DNA of 39,751 nucleotides, taken from the NCBI GenBank assembly GCA_030148485.1, contig JASBTJ010000084.1, positions 1 through 39,751 of the forward strand, in the 5' to 3' direction. Under the pieces are notes generated by a model. That model had not been told where the DNA came from. It made no database searches and saw only the letters and a program-made list of their open reading frames with translations. Source of the DNA: Gammaproteobacteria bacterium (GTDB lineage Bacteria; Pseudomonadota; Gammaproteobacteria; Chromatiales; Chromatiaceae). Shown here piece after piece: positions 1 through 8,370 of this stretch (position 1 is its first letter; every line of letters starts with the position of its first letter). The translations under genes and the position numbers were made by a program.

Positions 1-488
1 ATTTCAACGTCGCCGGGTCCGATCCGCAGGGCCGCATCGGGCAATCCACCCCAGGGGCCACCCTGTTGGTCAAGGTCGCGGCGGAACTCGCTATGGGCAA
101 ACGCGATGCCCTGTATATCTTCGGCACCGACTACCCCACCCCGGACGGGACCGGCGTACGCGACTACATCCACGTGGAAGACCTGGCCGACGCGCACCTG
201 AAGGCCCTGGATTACCTGCGTGACGGCGGCCAGTCGCAGACCCTGAACTGCGGTTACGGCCATGGCTACAGTGTGCGTGAAGTCCTCGACACCGTGCAGC
301 GGGTGCATGGCGCACCACTCAATATCGTCGAGACGGACCGCCGCGCCGGGGATCCCCCGGCACTGATCGCCGGGGCGGACAGGATTCGCGAGGTGCTGGG
401 CTGGCAACCCCGATATGACGACATGGACGCCATTGCCCAAAGCTCATTGGATTGGGAACGCAAACTTGTCGAAGGTAGTGGTAGCTGA
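1..488 (+). CDS. galE: UDP-glucose 4-epimerase, 3' part (5' end outside window)
   Basis: This is the C-terminal part of an extended short-chain dehydrogenase that interconverts UDP-glucose and UDP-galactose, supplying sugar nucleotides for envelope glycans. The frame is open from the first bases of the window (first full codon at position 3), so the gene begins upstream; the TTG at 66 is internal. Visible GalE signatures are FNVAGSDPQGRIGQ, the substrate-binding stretch VRDYIHVEDLADAH, RRAGDPPALIAGA and LGWQPRYDDMDAI near the end. The NAD-binding Rossmann motif and the catalytic YxxxK lie in the missing part. The TGA at 486-488 directly touches the uppP start codon, so the two genes are probably cotranscribed. 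A related nucleotide-sugar epimerase is possible, but the tail fits GalE well. Confidence 0.9.
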   Translation, partial: FNVAGSDPQGRIGQSTPGATLLVKVAAELAMGKRDALYIFGTDYPTPDGTGVRDYIHVEDLADAHLKALDYLRDGGQSQTLNCGYGHGYSVREVLDTVQRVHGAPLNIVETDRRAGDPPALIAGADRIREVLGWQPRYDDMDAIAQSSLDWERKLVEGSGS

Positions 489-1295
489 ATGAGCGACATA
501 CAGATCCTGATCCTGGCCCTGGTACAAGGGCTGACCGAATTCCTGCCCATCTCCAGCTCGGCGCACCTGATCCTGGCGCCCCATCTGCTCGGTTTCGCCG
601 ATCAGGGTTTGGCATTCGACGTCGCAGTGCACTTCGGGTCATTGCTCGCCGTGGTGGGCTACTTTCGCAAGGACATCGCGGCGATCCTGCGGGACTGGTT
701 TGCCAGCACCTTGCGCAAGGCGCCGGCCATGGACAACAGCCGGCTCGGCTGGGCGGTGATACTGGGTACCATTCCCGTGGTCATCGCGGGGCTGCTGTTG
801 CAACATCTGGTGGAGACCGAGCTGCGCTCCGATCTGATCATCGCCATCGCCACCATCGTATTCGGCCTGCTGCTGTGGTGGGCTGACCACCGTGCCCGAC
901 GCTATCGGGAACTGGACAATCTCGGGCTGCTGGACGTGCTGTTCATCGGCATGGCGCAAGTGCTTGCGCTGATTCCCGGGACCTCCCGCTCCGGCATCAC
1001 CATGACCGCGGGACTGATGTTGGGGCTGACCCGTGAAGCGGCTGCGCGGTTCTCGTTTCTGCTCGCGGTACCGACTATTCTGATGTCCGCCGGACTGGTC
1101 ACCCTGGAACTGGTGATGGCGAACACCACGGTCGATTGGGCATCCCTGGGGCTCGGCGTGCTGTTGTCCTGGATCGCCGCCTACACCTGTATCGCGGTAT
1201 TCCTGAAGGTGATCGAACGCATCGGCATGCTGCCGTTTGTCATCTACCGACTGGTGTTGGGCACCGTGATCCTGTGGGTGCTGTACGTCCACTGA
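489..1295 (+). CDS. uppP: undecaprenyl-diphosphatase UppP (BacA family)
   Basis: This integral membrane enzyme removes one phosphate from undecaprenyl diphosphate, recycling the lipid carrier used for peptidoglycan, O-antigen and exopolysaccharide. At 268 residues it has the usual family length. Both family signatures are present: QGLTEFLPISSSAH (residues 13-26, containing the (E/Q)xxxE motif) and PGTSRSG (163-169). The rest is a series of hydrophobic segments, with a last one before the terminal YVH. The ATG at 489 follows the galE stop with no gap, which suggests translational coupling. Its position beside galE and a few kilobases from an EPS cluster fits a role in carrier supply, although the enzyme is a general housekeeping one. 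Confidence 0.95.
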   Translation: MSDIQILILALVQGLTEFLPISSSAHLILAPHLLGFADQGLAFDVAVHFGSLLAVVGYFRKDIAAILRDWFASTLRKAPAMDNSRLGWAVILGTIPVVIAGLLLQHLVETELRSDLIIAIATIVFGLLLWWADHRARRYRELDNLGLLDVLFIGMAQVLALIPGTSRSGITMTAGLMLGLTREAAARFSFLLAVPTILMSAGLVTLELVMANTTVDWASLGLGVLLSWIAAYTCIAVFLKVIERIGMLPFVIYRLVLGTVILWVLYVH

Positions 1296-1340
1296 CCGAC
1301 AGTGCCCGTGCCGGGATGCGCAACCCGCGGACCCATCGCA

Positions 1341-1535
1341 TCAGACGACGTCGACGCGCTCACTGTCGGCATTGGCCCCGGCTTCATCGTGCAGCATGTC
1401 TTCCAGACGGCGCAGTCGCAAATGATTGACCACCGTAAAGCCGATCAGCGTGGCGAACGCCAATATCGGCACGACCGGCACGATCGGGTACAAGGGCATC
1501 CGGCGAACCGCCTTAAGTTGCGTATCGATGTTCAT
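1341..1535 (-). CDS. small single-pass membrane protein, unknown function
   Basis: This encodes 64 residues. A short basic N-terminus (KAVRRMP) is followed by one strongly hydrophobic segment at about residues 14-37, then a charged tail (RLRRLEDMLHDE) that could form a short amphipathic helix. I do not recognise a named family. It is called real because the ATG at 1535 is preceded by a good ribosome binding site (AAGGAA, about eight bases upstream on the minus strand) and because the basic/hydrophobic/charged layout is unlikely in a random frame. It lies 205 bases downstream of the exported protease on the same strand and converges on uppP. Topology is probably N-in with a cytoplasmic or periplasmic coil; function is unknown. 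Confidence 0.6.
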   Translation of the reverse strand: MNIDTQLKAVRRMPLYPIVPVVPILAFATLIGFTVVNHLRLRRLEDMLHDEAGANADSERVDVV

Positions 1536-1660
1536 GGCACGTGTTCCTTACGTTGCTTCGGTGCGCGTGGCCAACGGCTGGATGTCCCGCCACCCGTCGC
1601 CCCGTCAATGGAGCGACCGACAATCCGTCGCTTTGTTTCCCTGGTCTCTGAAATGAAGCG

Positions 1661-1680
1661 AAAAAGGCCCGCCACGGGAT
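1661..1680 (-). terminator. weak terminator-like hairpin after the protease gene
   Basis: Reading the minus strand, CCCG-TGG-CGGG is followed by CC and five T residues. The stem is only four base pairs, so this is a weak candidate. It sits between the protease stop (1741) and the small membrane protein gene (start 1535), where a terminator would separate the two units. I see nothing else in the 205-base gap 1536-1740. Confidence 0.25.
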
Positions 1681-1740
1681 TGATTCCTTGAACGGCTAAG
1701 CCTTTCCCGAAGGCATGGCTGGGTCCGGCTTGAGCGTCGG

Positions 1741-2505
1741 CTATCGGCCTGCCTGCCGAAGCAGTGCCTTGACGTAGCGCACCGGGATCGCATACGTGAT
1801 CCCCGTGGGTTGCTGCAACGCCGATTCCTTGGTGTCTTTCACCAGCACGCTGTTGACTACCCCGATCACCCGCCCCGAGGCGGCATCGTACACCGGGCTG
1901 CCGCTGTTACCGGGATAAGCGGTGGCGTCCAGTTGGATCACCTCGTACGGATCACGCATGGCGCGGATCATTTGGCTGGTAAGTTGACGACTGTTGTTTT
2001 GCGGAATCACCACCGGCGAGATCGCGGCGACAATACCGCTGTGAGTAACCGGGTACAGCCCCAGCACCATGCCGATCGGGAATCCGGTCAGCGCGATGGC
2101 CTGGCCTTCACGGGGAAGTTGCTCGGAATCCGCCAGGCGCAACGGTGGGAGCGGGCCGTGCGCTATGCGTAGCAAGGCCAGGTCGTGAACGGGATCACTG
2201 GCGACCAACTCCGCCAGATGCAGCTTTGCGGCCCGGCCTCGCCCGGAGAACACCGCGATCTTTTCGCGCTTTGCCTCGTCGAGGGGAAACGGCAACACAT
2301 GGTGGTTGGTGATGACCAGACTGCCGTTGCCTACGGCGAAACCGGAACCGCGGAATTCACCTTGCGGCGACCGTGTCGGCACATAGCTCCCCACCGCCAC
2401 CACGCCGCCGCGGACAAAGTCGATCACATCCGGCAATGGCGTCGCCAACAGCAAGGCTGGGGTTAGACAACAGGCGAACAACAGTGACCGCAACAGCGTC
2501 CTCAT
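1741..2505 (-). CDS. exported trypsin-like serine protease (DegP/S1C type, no PDZ)
   Basis: This is a 254-residue protein with an N-terminal signal peptide (MRTLLRSLLF followed by a hydrophobic run to about residue 22), so it is probably periplasmic. The chymotrypsin-fold triad can be read: His69 in TNHHV, Asp108 in HDLALL, Ser201 in GNSGSP. The order and motifs match the DegP/HtrA protease domain, but the protein ends right after that domain (AIPVRYVKALLRQ) with no PDZ domain, so it should not assemble or sense substrate as classical DegP does. It may be an envelope quality-control or processing protease; the substrate is unknown. It is divergent from the acyl-CoA ligase gene, with a 122-base shared upstream region. 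Confidence 0.85.
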   Translation of the reverse strand: MRTLLRSLLFACCLTPALLLATPLPDVIDFVRGGVVAVGSYVPTRSPQGEFRGSGFAVGNGSLVITNHHVLPFPLDEAKREKIAVFSGRGRAAKLHLAELVASDPVHDLALLRIAHGPLPPLRLADSEQLPREGQAIALTGFPIGMVLGLYPVTHSGIVAAISPVVIPQNNSRQLTSQMIRAMRDPYEVIQLDATAYPGNSGSPVYDAASGRVIGVVNSVLVKDTKESALQQPTGITYAIPVRYVKALLRQAGR

Positions 2506-2588
2506 GACGACATTCTCCCTATCCGACCAAGGCGCAGGCTAGCAGAGCCGATGCGCGGACGAAACGCATCCTTGGGCAGCCATCGCGC

Positions 2589-2597
2589 TGGTATACT
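2589..2597 (+). promoter_or_regulatory. extended -10 promoter before the acyl-CoA ligase gene
   Basis: TGG followed by TATACT (2592-2597) is a good extended -10 element (TGn-TATAAT-like). No convincing -35 lies 17 bases upstream, which is usual for extended -10 promoters. Transcription would begin near 2604, leaving a leader of about 24 bases before the ATG at 2628. Inferred from sequence pattern only. Confidence 0.5.
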
Positions 2598-2627
2598 GGA
2601 TCGAACCGCTCAAGCACGCTGACTGAC

Positions 2628-4181
2628 ATGCCCGCCGTCCTCCTGCACGATCTGATCACCCACGCTGCAAGCGCTCACCCGGACGCTGTCGCTTTGATCC
2701 ATAAAAGCGAGCAACTCAGCTTCGGGACGCTGCGTGACCAAGTGAACGCCGTGGCCGGTGGCCTGGCCGGGCTGGTGGAGCCCGGAGACCGGGTCGCCTT
2801 CTACCTGCCCAAGCAACCGGAGAGCGTCATCACACTGTTTGGCGCCAGTGCCGCGGGCGCCGTTTTCGTCCCGGTCAACCCGGTACTCAAGGCACCCCAG
2901 GTGGGCTACATCCTGCGTCACTGCGAGGTGCGGGTCCTGGTCACCAGCGCAGACCGGGCCACCGGACTGGCCGATGAACTGAGCCAATGCCCGGACCTTC
3001 GCCACATCGTCATCGTCGGCGACAAACAGCCGGACATCGGTGTGCCCACCCAGCCCTGGGCCGAGTTGCTGAGCGGGTCCGCCAACCCCTACCCGCGGAT
3101 CGACCAGGATGTCGCCGCCATCCTGTACACGTCCGGTAGCACCGGCCAGCCCAAAGGGGTGGTGCTATCCCATCGCAATATGCTGGCCGGCGCCCACAGT
3201 GTGGCGACCTACCTGGAAAATACCGCTGCAGACCGGCTGCTGGCGGTATTGCCATTGAGTTTCGACTACGGGCTATCCCAGCTCACCACGGCGTTCTCCG
3301 TGGGTGCTTCTGTGGTACTGATGGACTACCTGCTGCCGCGCGATGTGATACGCGCCATCGGCAAATACCAGGTGACCGGGCTGGCCGCGGTGCCGCCGCT
3401 GTGGAATCAACTGGCGGCGCTCGATTGGCCCGAGGAAGCGAGACGGCTTCGCTACCTCACCAATTCCGGCGGCGCCATGCCGCTGGCCACCACCAAGGCG
3501 CTGCGGGCGGCGCTACCGGATACCGCCGTGTATCTGATGTACGGGCTGACCGAAGCGTTCCGTTCCACTTATCTGCCTCCTGATCAGGTCGCCCGACGCC
3601 CGGATTCCATGGGCAAGGCGATCCCCAATGCGCAGGTGATGGTCGTGCGTGAAGACGGCAGCGAGTGTGCCCCCGGCGAGCCGGGCGAACTGGTGCACCG
3701 CGGCGCCTTGGTGGCCTTGGGCTACTGGAACGATCCAGACAAGACCGCCCAGCGCTTCAAGCCCGCGCCCGGGCAGCCGGCCGAACTGCCCAACCCGGAA
3801 CTGGCGGTGTGGTCAGGCGATCAGGTACGCCGCGACGAGGAAGGCTATCTGTACTTTGTGTCGCGCAAGGACGAGATGATCAAGACCTCCGGCTACCGGG
3901 TCAGCCCCACGGAAGTGGAAGCGGTGATGTTCGGCGCCGGGAACATCGCCCAGGTCGTGGCCCTCGGCGTGCCACACCCGATGCTAGGCCAGGCCATCGT
4001 GTTGGTGGTACAGAGCGGCGACGATTCTGTATCCGAGGAGCGACTGCTGACCCACGCCAAGCGCGAGTTGCCGGCATTCATGGTCCCCGCCGCCATCTAT
4101 CTGCGCAGTGAGTTGCCGCGCAACGCCAACGGCAAGTTGGACCGCGCCGCGTTGCACGCCGAGTACCGTGATCTGTTTTAA
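2628..4181 (+). CDS. acyl-CoA ligase (AMP-forming), exosortase A-associated type
   Basis: This is a 517-residue member of the ANL adenylating superfamily, which activates a carboxylic acid as acyl-AMP and passes it to a thiol (CoA or a carrier protein). The phosphate-binding loop YTSGSTGQPKG lies near residues 165-178, the YGLTEAFRST motif near 305, the hinge/C-terminal motif SGYRVSPTEVE near 421, and the catalytic lysine in NANGKLDR near 505. Length and full domain order indicate an intact enzyme. The downstream PLP decarboxylase, the nearby ACP and two hydrolases match the set I remember as exosortase A-associated (TIGR03098-type ligase). The substrate is unknown. Because a free-standing ACP is encoded nearby, the acceptor could be that ACP rather than CoA, as in DltA/DltC; that is inference. 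No strong Shine-Dalgarno sequence is visible before the ATG. Confidence 0.85.
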   Translation: MPAVLLHDLITHAASAHPDAVALIHKSEQLSFGTLRDQVNAVAGGLAGLVEPGDRVAFYLPKQPESVITLFGASAAGAVFVPVNPVLKAPQVGYILRHCEVRVLVTSADRATGLADELSQCPDLRHIVIVGDKQPDIGVPTQPWAELLSGSANPYPRIDQDVAAILYTSGSTGQPKGVVLSHRNMLAGAHSVATYLENTAADRLLAVLPLSFDYGLSQLTTAFSVGASVVLMDYLLPRDVIRAIGKYQVTGLAAVPPLWNQLAALDWPEEARRLRYLTNSGGAMPLATTKALRAALPDTAVYLMYGLTEAFRSTYLPPDQVARRPDSMGKAIPNAQVMVVREDGSECAPGEPGELVHRGALVALGYWNDPDKTAQRFKPAPGQPAELPNPELAVWSGDQVRRDEEGYLYFVSRKDEMIKTSGYRVSPTEVEAVMFGAGNIAQVVALGVPHPMLGQAIVLVVQSGDDSVSEERLLTHAKRELPAFMVPAAIYLRSELPRNANGKLDRAALHAEYRDLF

Positions 4182-4208
4182 CCATCGGCATATCGCCAAG
4201 GAAACCTG

Positions 4209-5441
4209 ATGAGCCCTCGCCCACAACACGCGCCCCTGGATCAATTCGCCGTGGTGGACGACGAATTGATCGTCGGTGACACGCCGATACGGCGGCTCGC
4301 CGAGCAAGTCGGCCAGACCCCTTTCTACGCCTACGACCGGGAGGCGATAACCCGGCGCGTCCGCGCGCTACGGCAAGCCTTGCCGGAGGGCATCAGCCTG
4401 CACTACGCCATGAAGGCGAACCCGATGCCCGCGGTAGTCGATCACCTGGCCTCGCTGATGGACGGTCTGGACGTCGCCTCGGCGGGCGAGCTGTCCGTCG
4501 CCATGGACAGCGGCATGGCGCCGGCCGACATCAGCTTTGCCGGTCCGGGAAAACGCGACGAGGAACTGGCTGCGGCGATCGCGGCCGGCATCACCATCAA
4601 CCTGGAGTCCGCGGGCGAGTTGCATCGGGTCAATGTCCAAGGTGAAAGGCTCGGCATCACACCGCAGGTGGCGGTGCGGGTGAACCCGGATTTCGAACTC
4701 AAGTCCTCGGGCATGAAAATGGCCGGCGGCGCCAAGCCCTTCGGCATCGATGCCGAAATGGTGCCCGGCACACTGGCCGGCATTGGCAGTCTTGGCTTGC
4801 ACTTCCGGGGCTTCCATATCTTTTCCGGATCACAGAACCTGCGCCCCGAAAGCCTCATCGAGGCACAAAGCGCCACCTTCGAGCTGGCCTATCGGCTGGC
4901 CGACAAGGCGCCGGCCCCCGTCGAGCTGCTGAACATCGGCGGCGGCTTCGGCATTCCTTATTTTCCCGGCGAGCAGCGCCTGGACCTGGGGCCGGTCAGC
5001 GCCAACCTGGACGACCGGCTTAACGAATGCCGTAGCCGCTTGCCCGGCGCCGAAGTGGTGCTGGAACTGGGACGTTATCTGGTGGCCGAGGCCGGGGTCT
5101 ATGTCACCCGGGTGGTGGATCGCAAGGAAAGTCGTGGCCAGACCTTCCTGGTATGCGATGGCGGGCTGCATCACCACCTGGCAGCATCCGGCAATTTCGG
5201 CCAGGTGATTCGCAAGAACTACCCGGTGGTCACGGGCCATCGGGTTCACGGCGCGCCGCGGGAAACGGTATCCGTGGTCGGCCCCTTGTGTACGCCGTTG
5301 GACCTGCTGGCGGACAAAATGGACCTGGGTGCGGCTCAGGCCGGCGACCTGATCGCGGTGCTGCAGTCGGGTGCCTATGGCTATACCGCCAGTCCGCACC
5401 TGTTCCTGAGCCACCCTGCCCCGGTCGAGGTGCTGGTGTGA
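4209..5441 (+). CDS. PLP-dependent decarboxylase, exosortase A-associated type
   Basis: This is a 410-residue fold-type III (alanine-racemase-like barrel) decarboxylase related to diaminopimelate (LysA) and ornithine decarboxylases. The PLP-binding lysine is Lys69 in HYAMKANP. The phosphate-binding glycine loop is NIGGGFGIPY, and C-terminal active-site motifs include VCDGGLHHH and GPLCTPLD (conserved Cys). It probably decarboxylates an amino acid or amino-acid-derived acid. The neighbour genes suggest the exosortase A-associated subfamily (TIGR03099-type) rather than lysine biosynthesis, and no lysine genes are nearby. The ATG at 4209 has AAGGAA five bases upstream and lies 27 bases after the ligase stop, so the two form an operon. 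Its stop is only three bases from the stop of the convergent glycosyltransferase gene. Confidence 0.85.
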   Translation: MSPRPQHAPLDQFAVVDDELIVGDTPIRRLAEQVGQTPFYAYDREAITRRVRALRQALPEGISLHYAMKANPMPAVVDHLASLMDGLDVASAGELSVAMDSGMAPADISFAGPGKRDEELAAAIAAGITINLESAGELHRVNVQGERLGITPQVAVRVNPDFELKSSGMKMAGGAKPFGIDAEMVPGTLAGIGSLGLHFRGFHIFSGSQNLRPESLIEAQSATFELAYRLADKAPAPVELLNIGGGFGIPYFPGEQRLDLGPVSANLDDRLNECRSRLPGAEVVLELGRYLVAEAGVYVTRVVDRKESRGQTFLVCDGGLHHHLAASGNFGQVIRKNYPVVTGHRVHGAPRETVSVVGPLCTPLDLLADKMDLGAAQAGDLIAVLQSGAYGYTASPHLFLSHPAPVEVLV

Positions 5442-5444
5442 TGG

Positions 5445-6698
5445 TCAGCGCCCGGCGGTGATCTCGTCCAACAACTGCGCCAGCTTGGCAGCCCCCACAG
5501 CGCGATCATAGGACGCCACCACCGGTTCGCCAGGCAAGGACGCACACCCACTGTCCAGCTGATCGAGAAAGCGCGTCAGGCCGGCGGCGATATGCCCGGC
5601 GTCGTCCAATCGGACGATTTCGCCGGCACCGGCTTCGCGCAGCGTCCCGGCGGTGTCACCGGCCGGGTCGGTCAGGGCCAGGATCGGCCGTTGTGCGCGC
5701 AGATATTCGTATAGCTTGGCGGGGATCTGGTGATTGCAGTTGGCGGCCTGGAAAAGCAGCAGGCCATCGGCGCGCAGCATCTCCGTCAAGGCATCGCGGT
5801 AGGCGACCGCCGGTGCCAGTCGGACGACGTCATCGATGCCCAACGCGGCCAATTGCGGGGCGTAGTGATCGTCGTATCCGGTGGCTCGCAGCACCACCTG
5901 CAATCGGGCTGCCGATACCACGCCCGCCGACTTCAATTCGGCAATGGCGCGGAAGAAGGGGCCGGGGTCCCGCTCGCTCGGATACAGCAGGCCTGCGTGC
6001 ACCAGCACCCGTTGCCCGGCGCTGCCAAGCGGTTCCCGGCCACCCGCCTGCCCTTCGGCATCGCGGAAGTTTTCTTCGTCATACCCATTGGGGATGGTCG
6101 CCCAACGGTCCGCCGCCAGTTCCGGGTAGCGTTCCGCATACATGCCGCGCGTGCCGGGCGTGGTGAACACCGCCTTGGCGCAGGCATGCACGGTGGCCTG
6201 TTCGATCCGACGATACACGCGCCGTACCTTGGGATCCGTAGGAAAGTCGTCTTCGGTCATGGAATCGCGGAAATCCGCCACCCACGGCAGCCCGGACAGC
6301 TTGTGCAGCCACCCACCGATGCGGTGCGCCGTGGCGATGGGATAAGTGCTCCAAATGGCGTCCGGACGGTATTGCCGGATCATGCGCATACCGGCCCAAA
6401 CGCCACCGGGCAGCCAACTCCCGTAACGATCCGGACGGGCCAGGAAGCCAGGGTAACTACCGGCGATGGCCAGGTGTCGGCTGGCGTCCAGTGCAAAAGC
6501 GCGACGTACGACCACGTCCTCGGGGATTTCGCCCAATTGATCGTCCCCGGTCGCCGGGTAGGCCCGCGGGTGCACCGTCAACACCATTGGCTGCCAACCG
6601 TGATCGCGCAAGTAACCGGCAAATTTCAAGGTCCGTTGAATCCCGCTGGAATGCCGGATTGGCGGAAAATGATAGGCGACCAACAAAACCTTCTTCAT
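5445..6698 (-). CDS. glycosyltransferase, GT4-like
   Basis: This is a 417-residue GT-B-fold glycosyltransferase. The N-terminus (MKKVLLVAYHFPP, then a Gly/Ser-rich loop) is typical of family 4 enzymes. A central SGLPWVADFRDS segment and IPNGYDEENF precede the C-terminal donor-sugar domain with IPAKLYEYLRA and RPILAL. It probably adds a sugar to a lipid-linked exopolysaccharide intermediate at the inner membrane; donor and acceptor are unknown. The frame is open further upstream, but the start is set at 6698 because the hydrolase 1 stop overlaps it as ATGA (6695-6698) and the family N-terminus begins exactly there. It is the last gene of the ACP-hydrolase 2-hydrolase 1-GT operon. Confidence 0.85.
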   Translation of the reverse strand: MKKVLLVAYHFPPIRHSSGIQRTLKFAGYLRDHGWQPMVLTVHPRAYPATGDDQLGEIPEDVVVRRAFALDASRHLAIAGSYPGFLARPDRYGSWLPGGVWAGMRMIRQYRPDAIWSTYPIATAHRIGGWLHKLSGLPWVADFRDSMTEDDFPTDPKVRRVYRRIEQATVHACAKAVFTTPGTRGMYAERYPELAADRWATIPNGYDEENFRDAEGQAGGREPLGSAGQRVLVHAGLLYPSERDPGPFFRAIAELKSAGVVSAARLQVVLRATGYDDHYAPQLAALGIDDVVRLAPAVAYRDALTEMLRADGLLLFQAANCNHQIPAKLYEYLRAQRPILALTDPAGDTAGTLREAGAGEIVRLDDAGHIAAGLTRFLDQLDSGCASLPGEPVVASYDRAVGAAKLAQLLDEITAGR

Positions 6699-7537
6699 GT
6701 CTCTTTCAACCACTCGCACGTCCATTCGCTCACCTGGTCCCGCCAGCGACGTCGGGAAAAGGTGTGATCGGCCTCGTTCAGATCGTGCCGGACCACAGCC
6801 GGGCCACCAAGCCAAGCCTGCCAGTCGTCGCGGGCAGCGACATGATCGAGAAACTCCTGGGCGACCAGATCGTTTCCGGACAGGATCACCATCACCTTGC
6901 CATCGAAACGTGACAGCCCGTGCAGCATCCGCCCGGGCAGATCGAGCCCGGCAACCTCCTCGTCAATACGGGCGCGGGCCTGCAGGTCCCGGATATCACC
7001 CAGAGACCGCCCCAGGCTGACGCCGCCACGCAGCAACTTGCGCCAGAAATCGCCGGACATCAGCCGCCGCAAGTAGTAATGGCGCAGCACCGTGCGGGCC
7101 TCCCCGGCGACGGTACGAATCCAGGGGTTGAGCAATGTCAGCCCGCTCACCCGGGGGTCCCGCCAGCCGTAGAACGCCGCCGCTGACGCCGCATCACATA
7201 ATCCCCACAGGGCCACCCGCGCCACGCTCGGGCAGCGGGCTTGAACCGCATCGATGGCGGCGCTTATGTCCTGCCCGATGTCGGCGAAATCCCGTAGCCC
7301 CCCGCCACTGTCGCCCATGCCGCGATAATCGAACCGGAACACCGCAACCCCCGAAGCCGCCACCGCGCGGGCCAGCAAGACGAATTGCCGGTGACTGCCG
7401 ACCCGATACTGGGGGCCGCCCACCACCACGACCAGGGCGCGGGTCGGCGCGTCGTGCGCTGGCGGATGCCAGATACCGAGCAGCGAATCGCCTGCCGCGC
7501 TGAAGGTGATCGGCTGCTCATGCTCGATCAAGCTCAT
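6695..7537 (-). CDS. exosortase A-associated hydrolase 1 (alpha/beta fold, Cys nucleophile)
   Basis: This 280-residue alpha/beta-hydrolase-fold protein has the oxyanion region VVVGGPQYRVGSHRQF near residues 37-52, FDYRGMGDSGG at 69-79, and a nucleophile elbow WGLCDAAS in which Cys114 stands where serine is usual. Asp223 (SGNDLV) and His258 (ADHTF) complete a plausible Cys-Asp-His triad. The substrate is unknown; a thioesterase or acyltransferase acting on an ACP- or CoA-bound group would fit the neighbours. The sequence resembles the family I remember as TIGR03100. An open frame extends to 7669, but the ATG at 7537 overlaps the hydrolase 2 stop as ATGA, so that start is preferred. Its own stop overlaps the glycosyltransferase start in the same way. 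Confidence 0.85.
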   Translation of the reverse strand: MSLIEHEQPITFSAAGDSLLGIWHPPAHDAPTRALVVVVGGPQYRVGSHRQFVLLARAVAASGVAVFRFDYRGMGDSGGGLRDFADIGQDISAAIDAVQARCPSVARVALWGLCDAASAAAFYGWRDPRVSGLTLLNPWIRTVAGEARTVLRHYYLRRLMSGDFWRKLLRGGVSLGRSLGDIRDLQARARIDEEVAGLDLPGRMLHGLSRFDGKVMVILSGNDLVAQEFLDHVAARDDWQAWLGGPAVVRHDLNEADHTFSRRRWRDQVSEWTCEWLKET

Positions 7538-8370
7538 GCGGCGACCTCGGGCAACAGGCAGCGCAAGGACGCCTCGATCAAGGCCGGTGCGTCCACCAAT
7601 TCCTGAACCGCCCAGAAGGGATCGCCGGCGACACCCCGGACATTGAGATTTCCGCCGGCCCGCTGCCATCCGGCGATCACGGCGGCGCTCGCCGGGACGA
7701 CCGGCTTTTCAGCATTGCGTGTCAGTTCCAGCCAGTGCACCGGCACATCGGAGGACGGCGCCAGCGCGGTCAAATCCAGCTCGGCGATGGCCGTAGCCAA
7801 TGCCGGGTGCAGTTCGTATCCTGCGACTTCCAGCGACTGTCCGCCGGCCAGGGCCTCCTGCATGTCCTTGAGCGATTCCTTGCCACCGCCCATTACCGCA
7901 GCGACCTGACGCAGCCTGAGGAACTGGCTCACGTGCTGTTGGCCTTTCACCACCGGTTGCCACAACAGCAGCCGGGCGACGGAATCCAGCCGCGCCAGGG
8001 CCGACAACGCCAGGGGCACGCCGAGCCGGAGACCGCCGAGCGACAGCTCCCGACAGCGTTTTTCAGCCGCCAACCAGCGGCAGGCCCGGACGATGTCGTC
8101 CTGCCATATCTCCAATCGGGCGTCACCGAAATCGCCGGCGCTGTCACCGGTACCGTACAGATCGAGCAAGGCCAATCCCATGCCTTGCGCCGCCAAGGCA
8201 TGACCGAGCCGGGCCATCATACGGCGTGACTTGTTGGCCTCTTCGGCAAAGGGAGGGACAAACAACAGCCAGCGATGGGTGCCGGCGGGGGGCTCGAAAC
8301 AGGTCATCAACAGCCTGCCCGCACTGCCAGCGATAAATGCCGGTTGCAGCAGACTGTCGGTGGCGGTCAT
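7534..8370 (-). CDS. exosortase A-associated hydrolase 2 (alpha/beta fold, degenerate nucleophile elbow)
   Basis: This 278-residue protein has the alpha/beta-hydrolase layout: VPPFAEEANKSRR near residues 38-50, LLDLYGTGDSAG at 68-79, and an elbow GGLRLG at 112-117. The position of the catalytic serine is Arg115, so classical ester hydrolysis by this residue is not possible. It may be a non-hydrolytic binding or acyl-handling protein, or may pair with hydrolase 1. It resembles the family I remember as TIGR03101. The ATG at 8370 overlaps the ACP stop (ATGA, 8367-8370) and its stop overlaps the hydrolase 1 start, so expression is probably translationally coupled on both sides. Confidence in the fold is good; activity is unknown. 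Confidence 0.82.
   Translation of the reverse strand: MTATDSLLQPAFIAGSAGRLLMTCFEPPAGTHRWLLFVPPFAEEANKSRRMMARLGHALAAQGMGLALLDLYGTGDSAGDFGDARLEIWQDDIVRACRWLAAEKRCRELSLGGLRLGVPLALSALARLDSVARLLLWQPVVKGQQHVSQFLRLRQVAAVMGGGKESLKDMQEALAGGQSLEVAGYELHPALATAIAELDLTALAPSSDVPVHWLELTRNAEKPVVPASAAVIAGWQRAGGNLNVRGVAGDPFWAVQELVDAPALIEASLRCLLPEVAA

Noticed and set aside
4209-5441. Diaminopimelate decarboxylase of lysine synthesis (lysA)
   Set aside because: Fold and motifs fit, but it is cotranscribed with an acyl-CoA ligase in an exosortase-type cluster with no lysine genes nearby.
6699-6815. N-terminal extension of the glycosyltransferase from 6815
   Set aside because: The family N-terminus begins at 6698, where the ATG overlaps the hydrolase 1 stop; the extension overlaps hydrolase 1 coding sequence.
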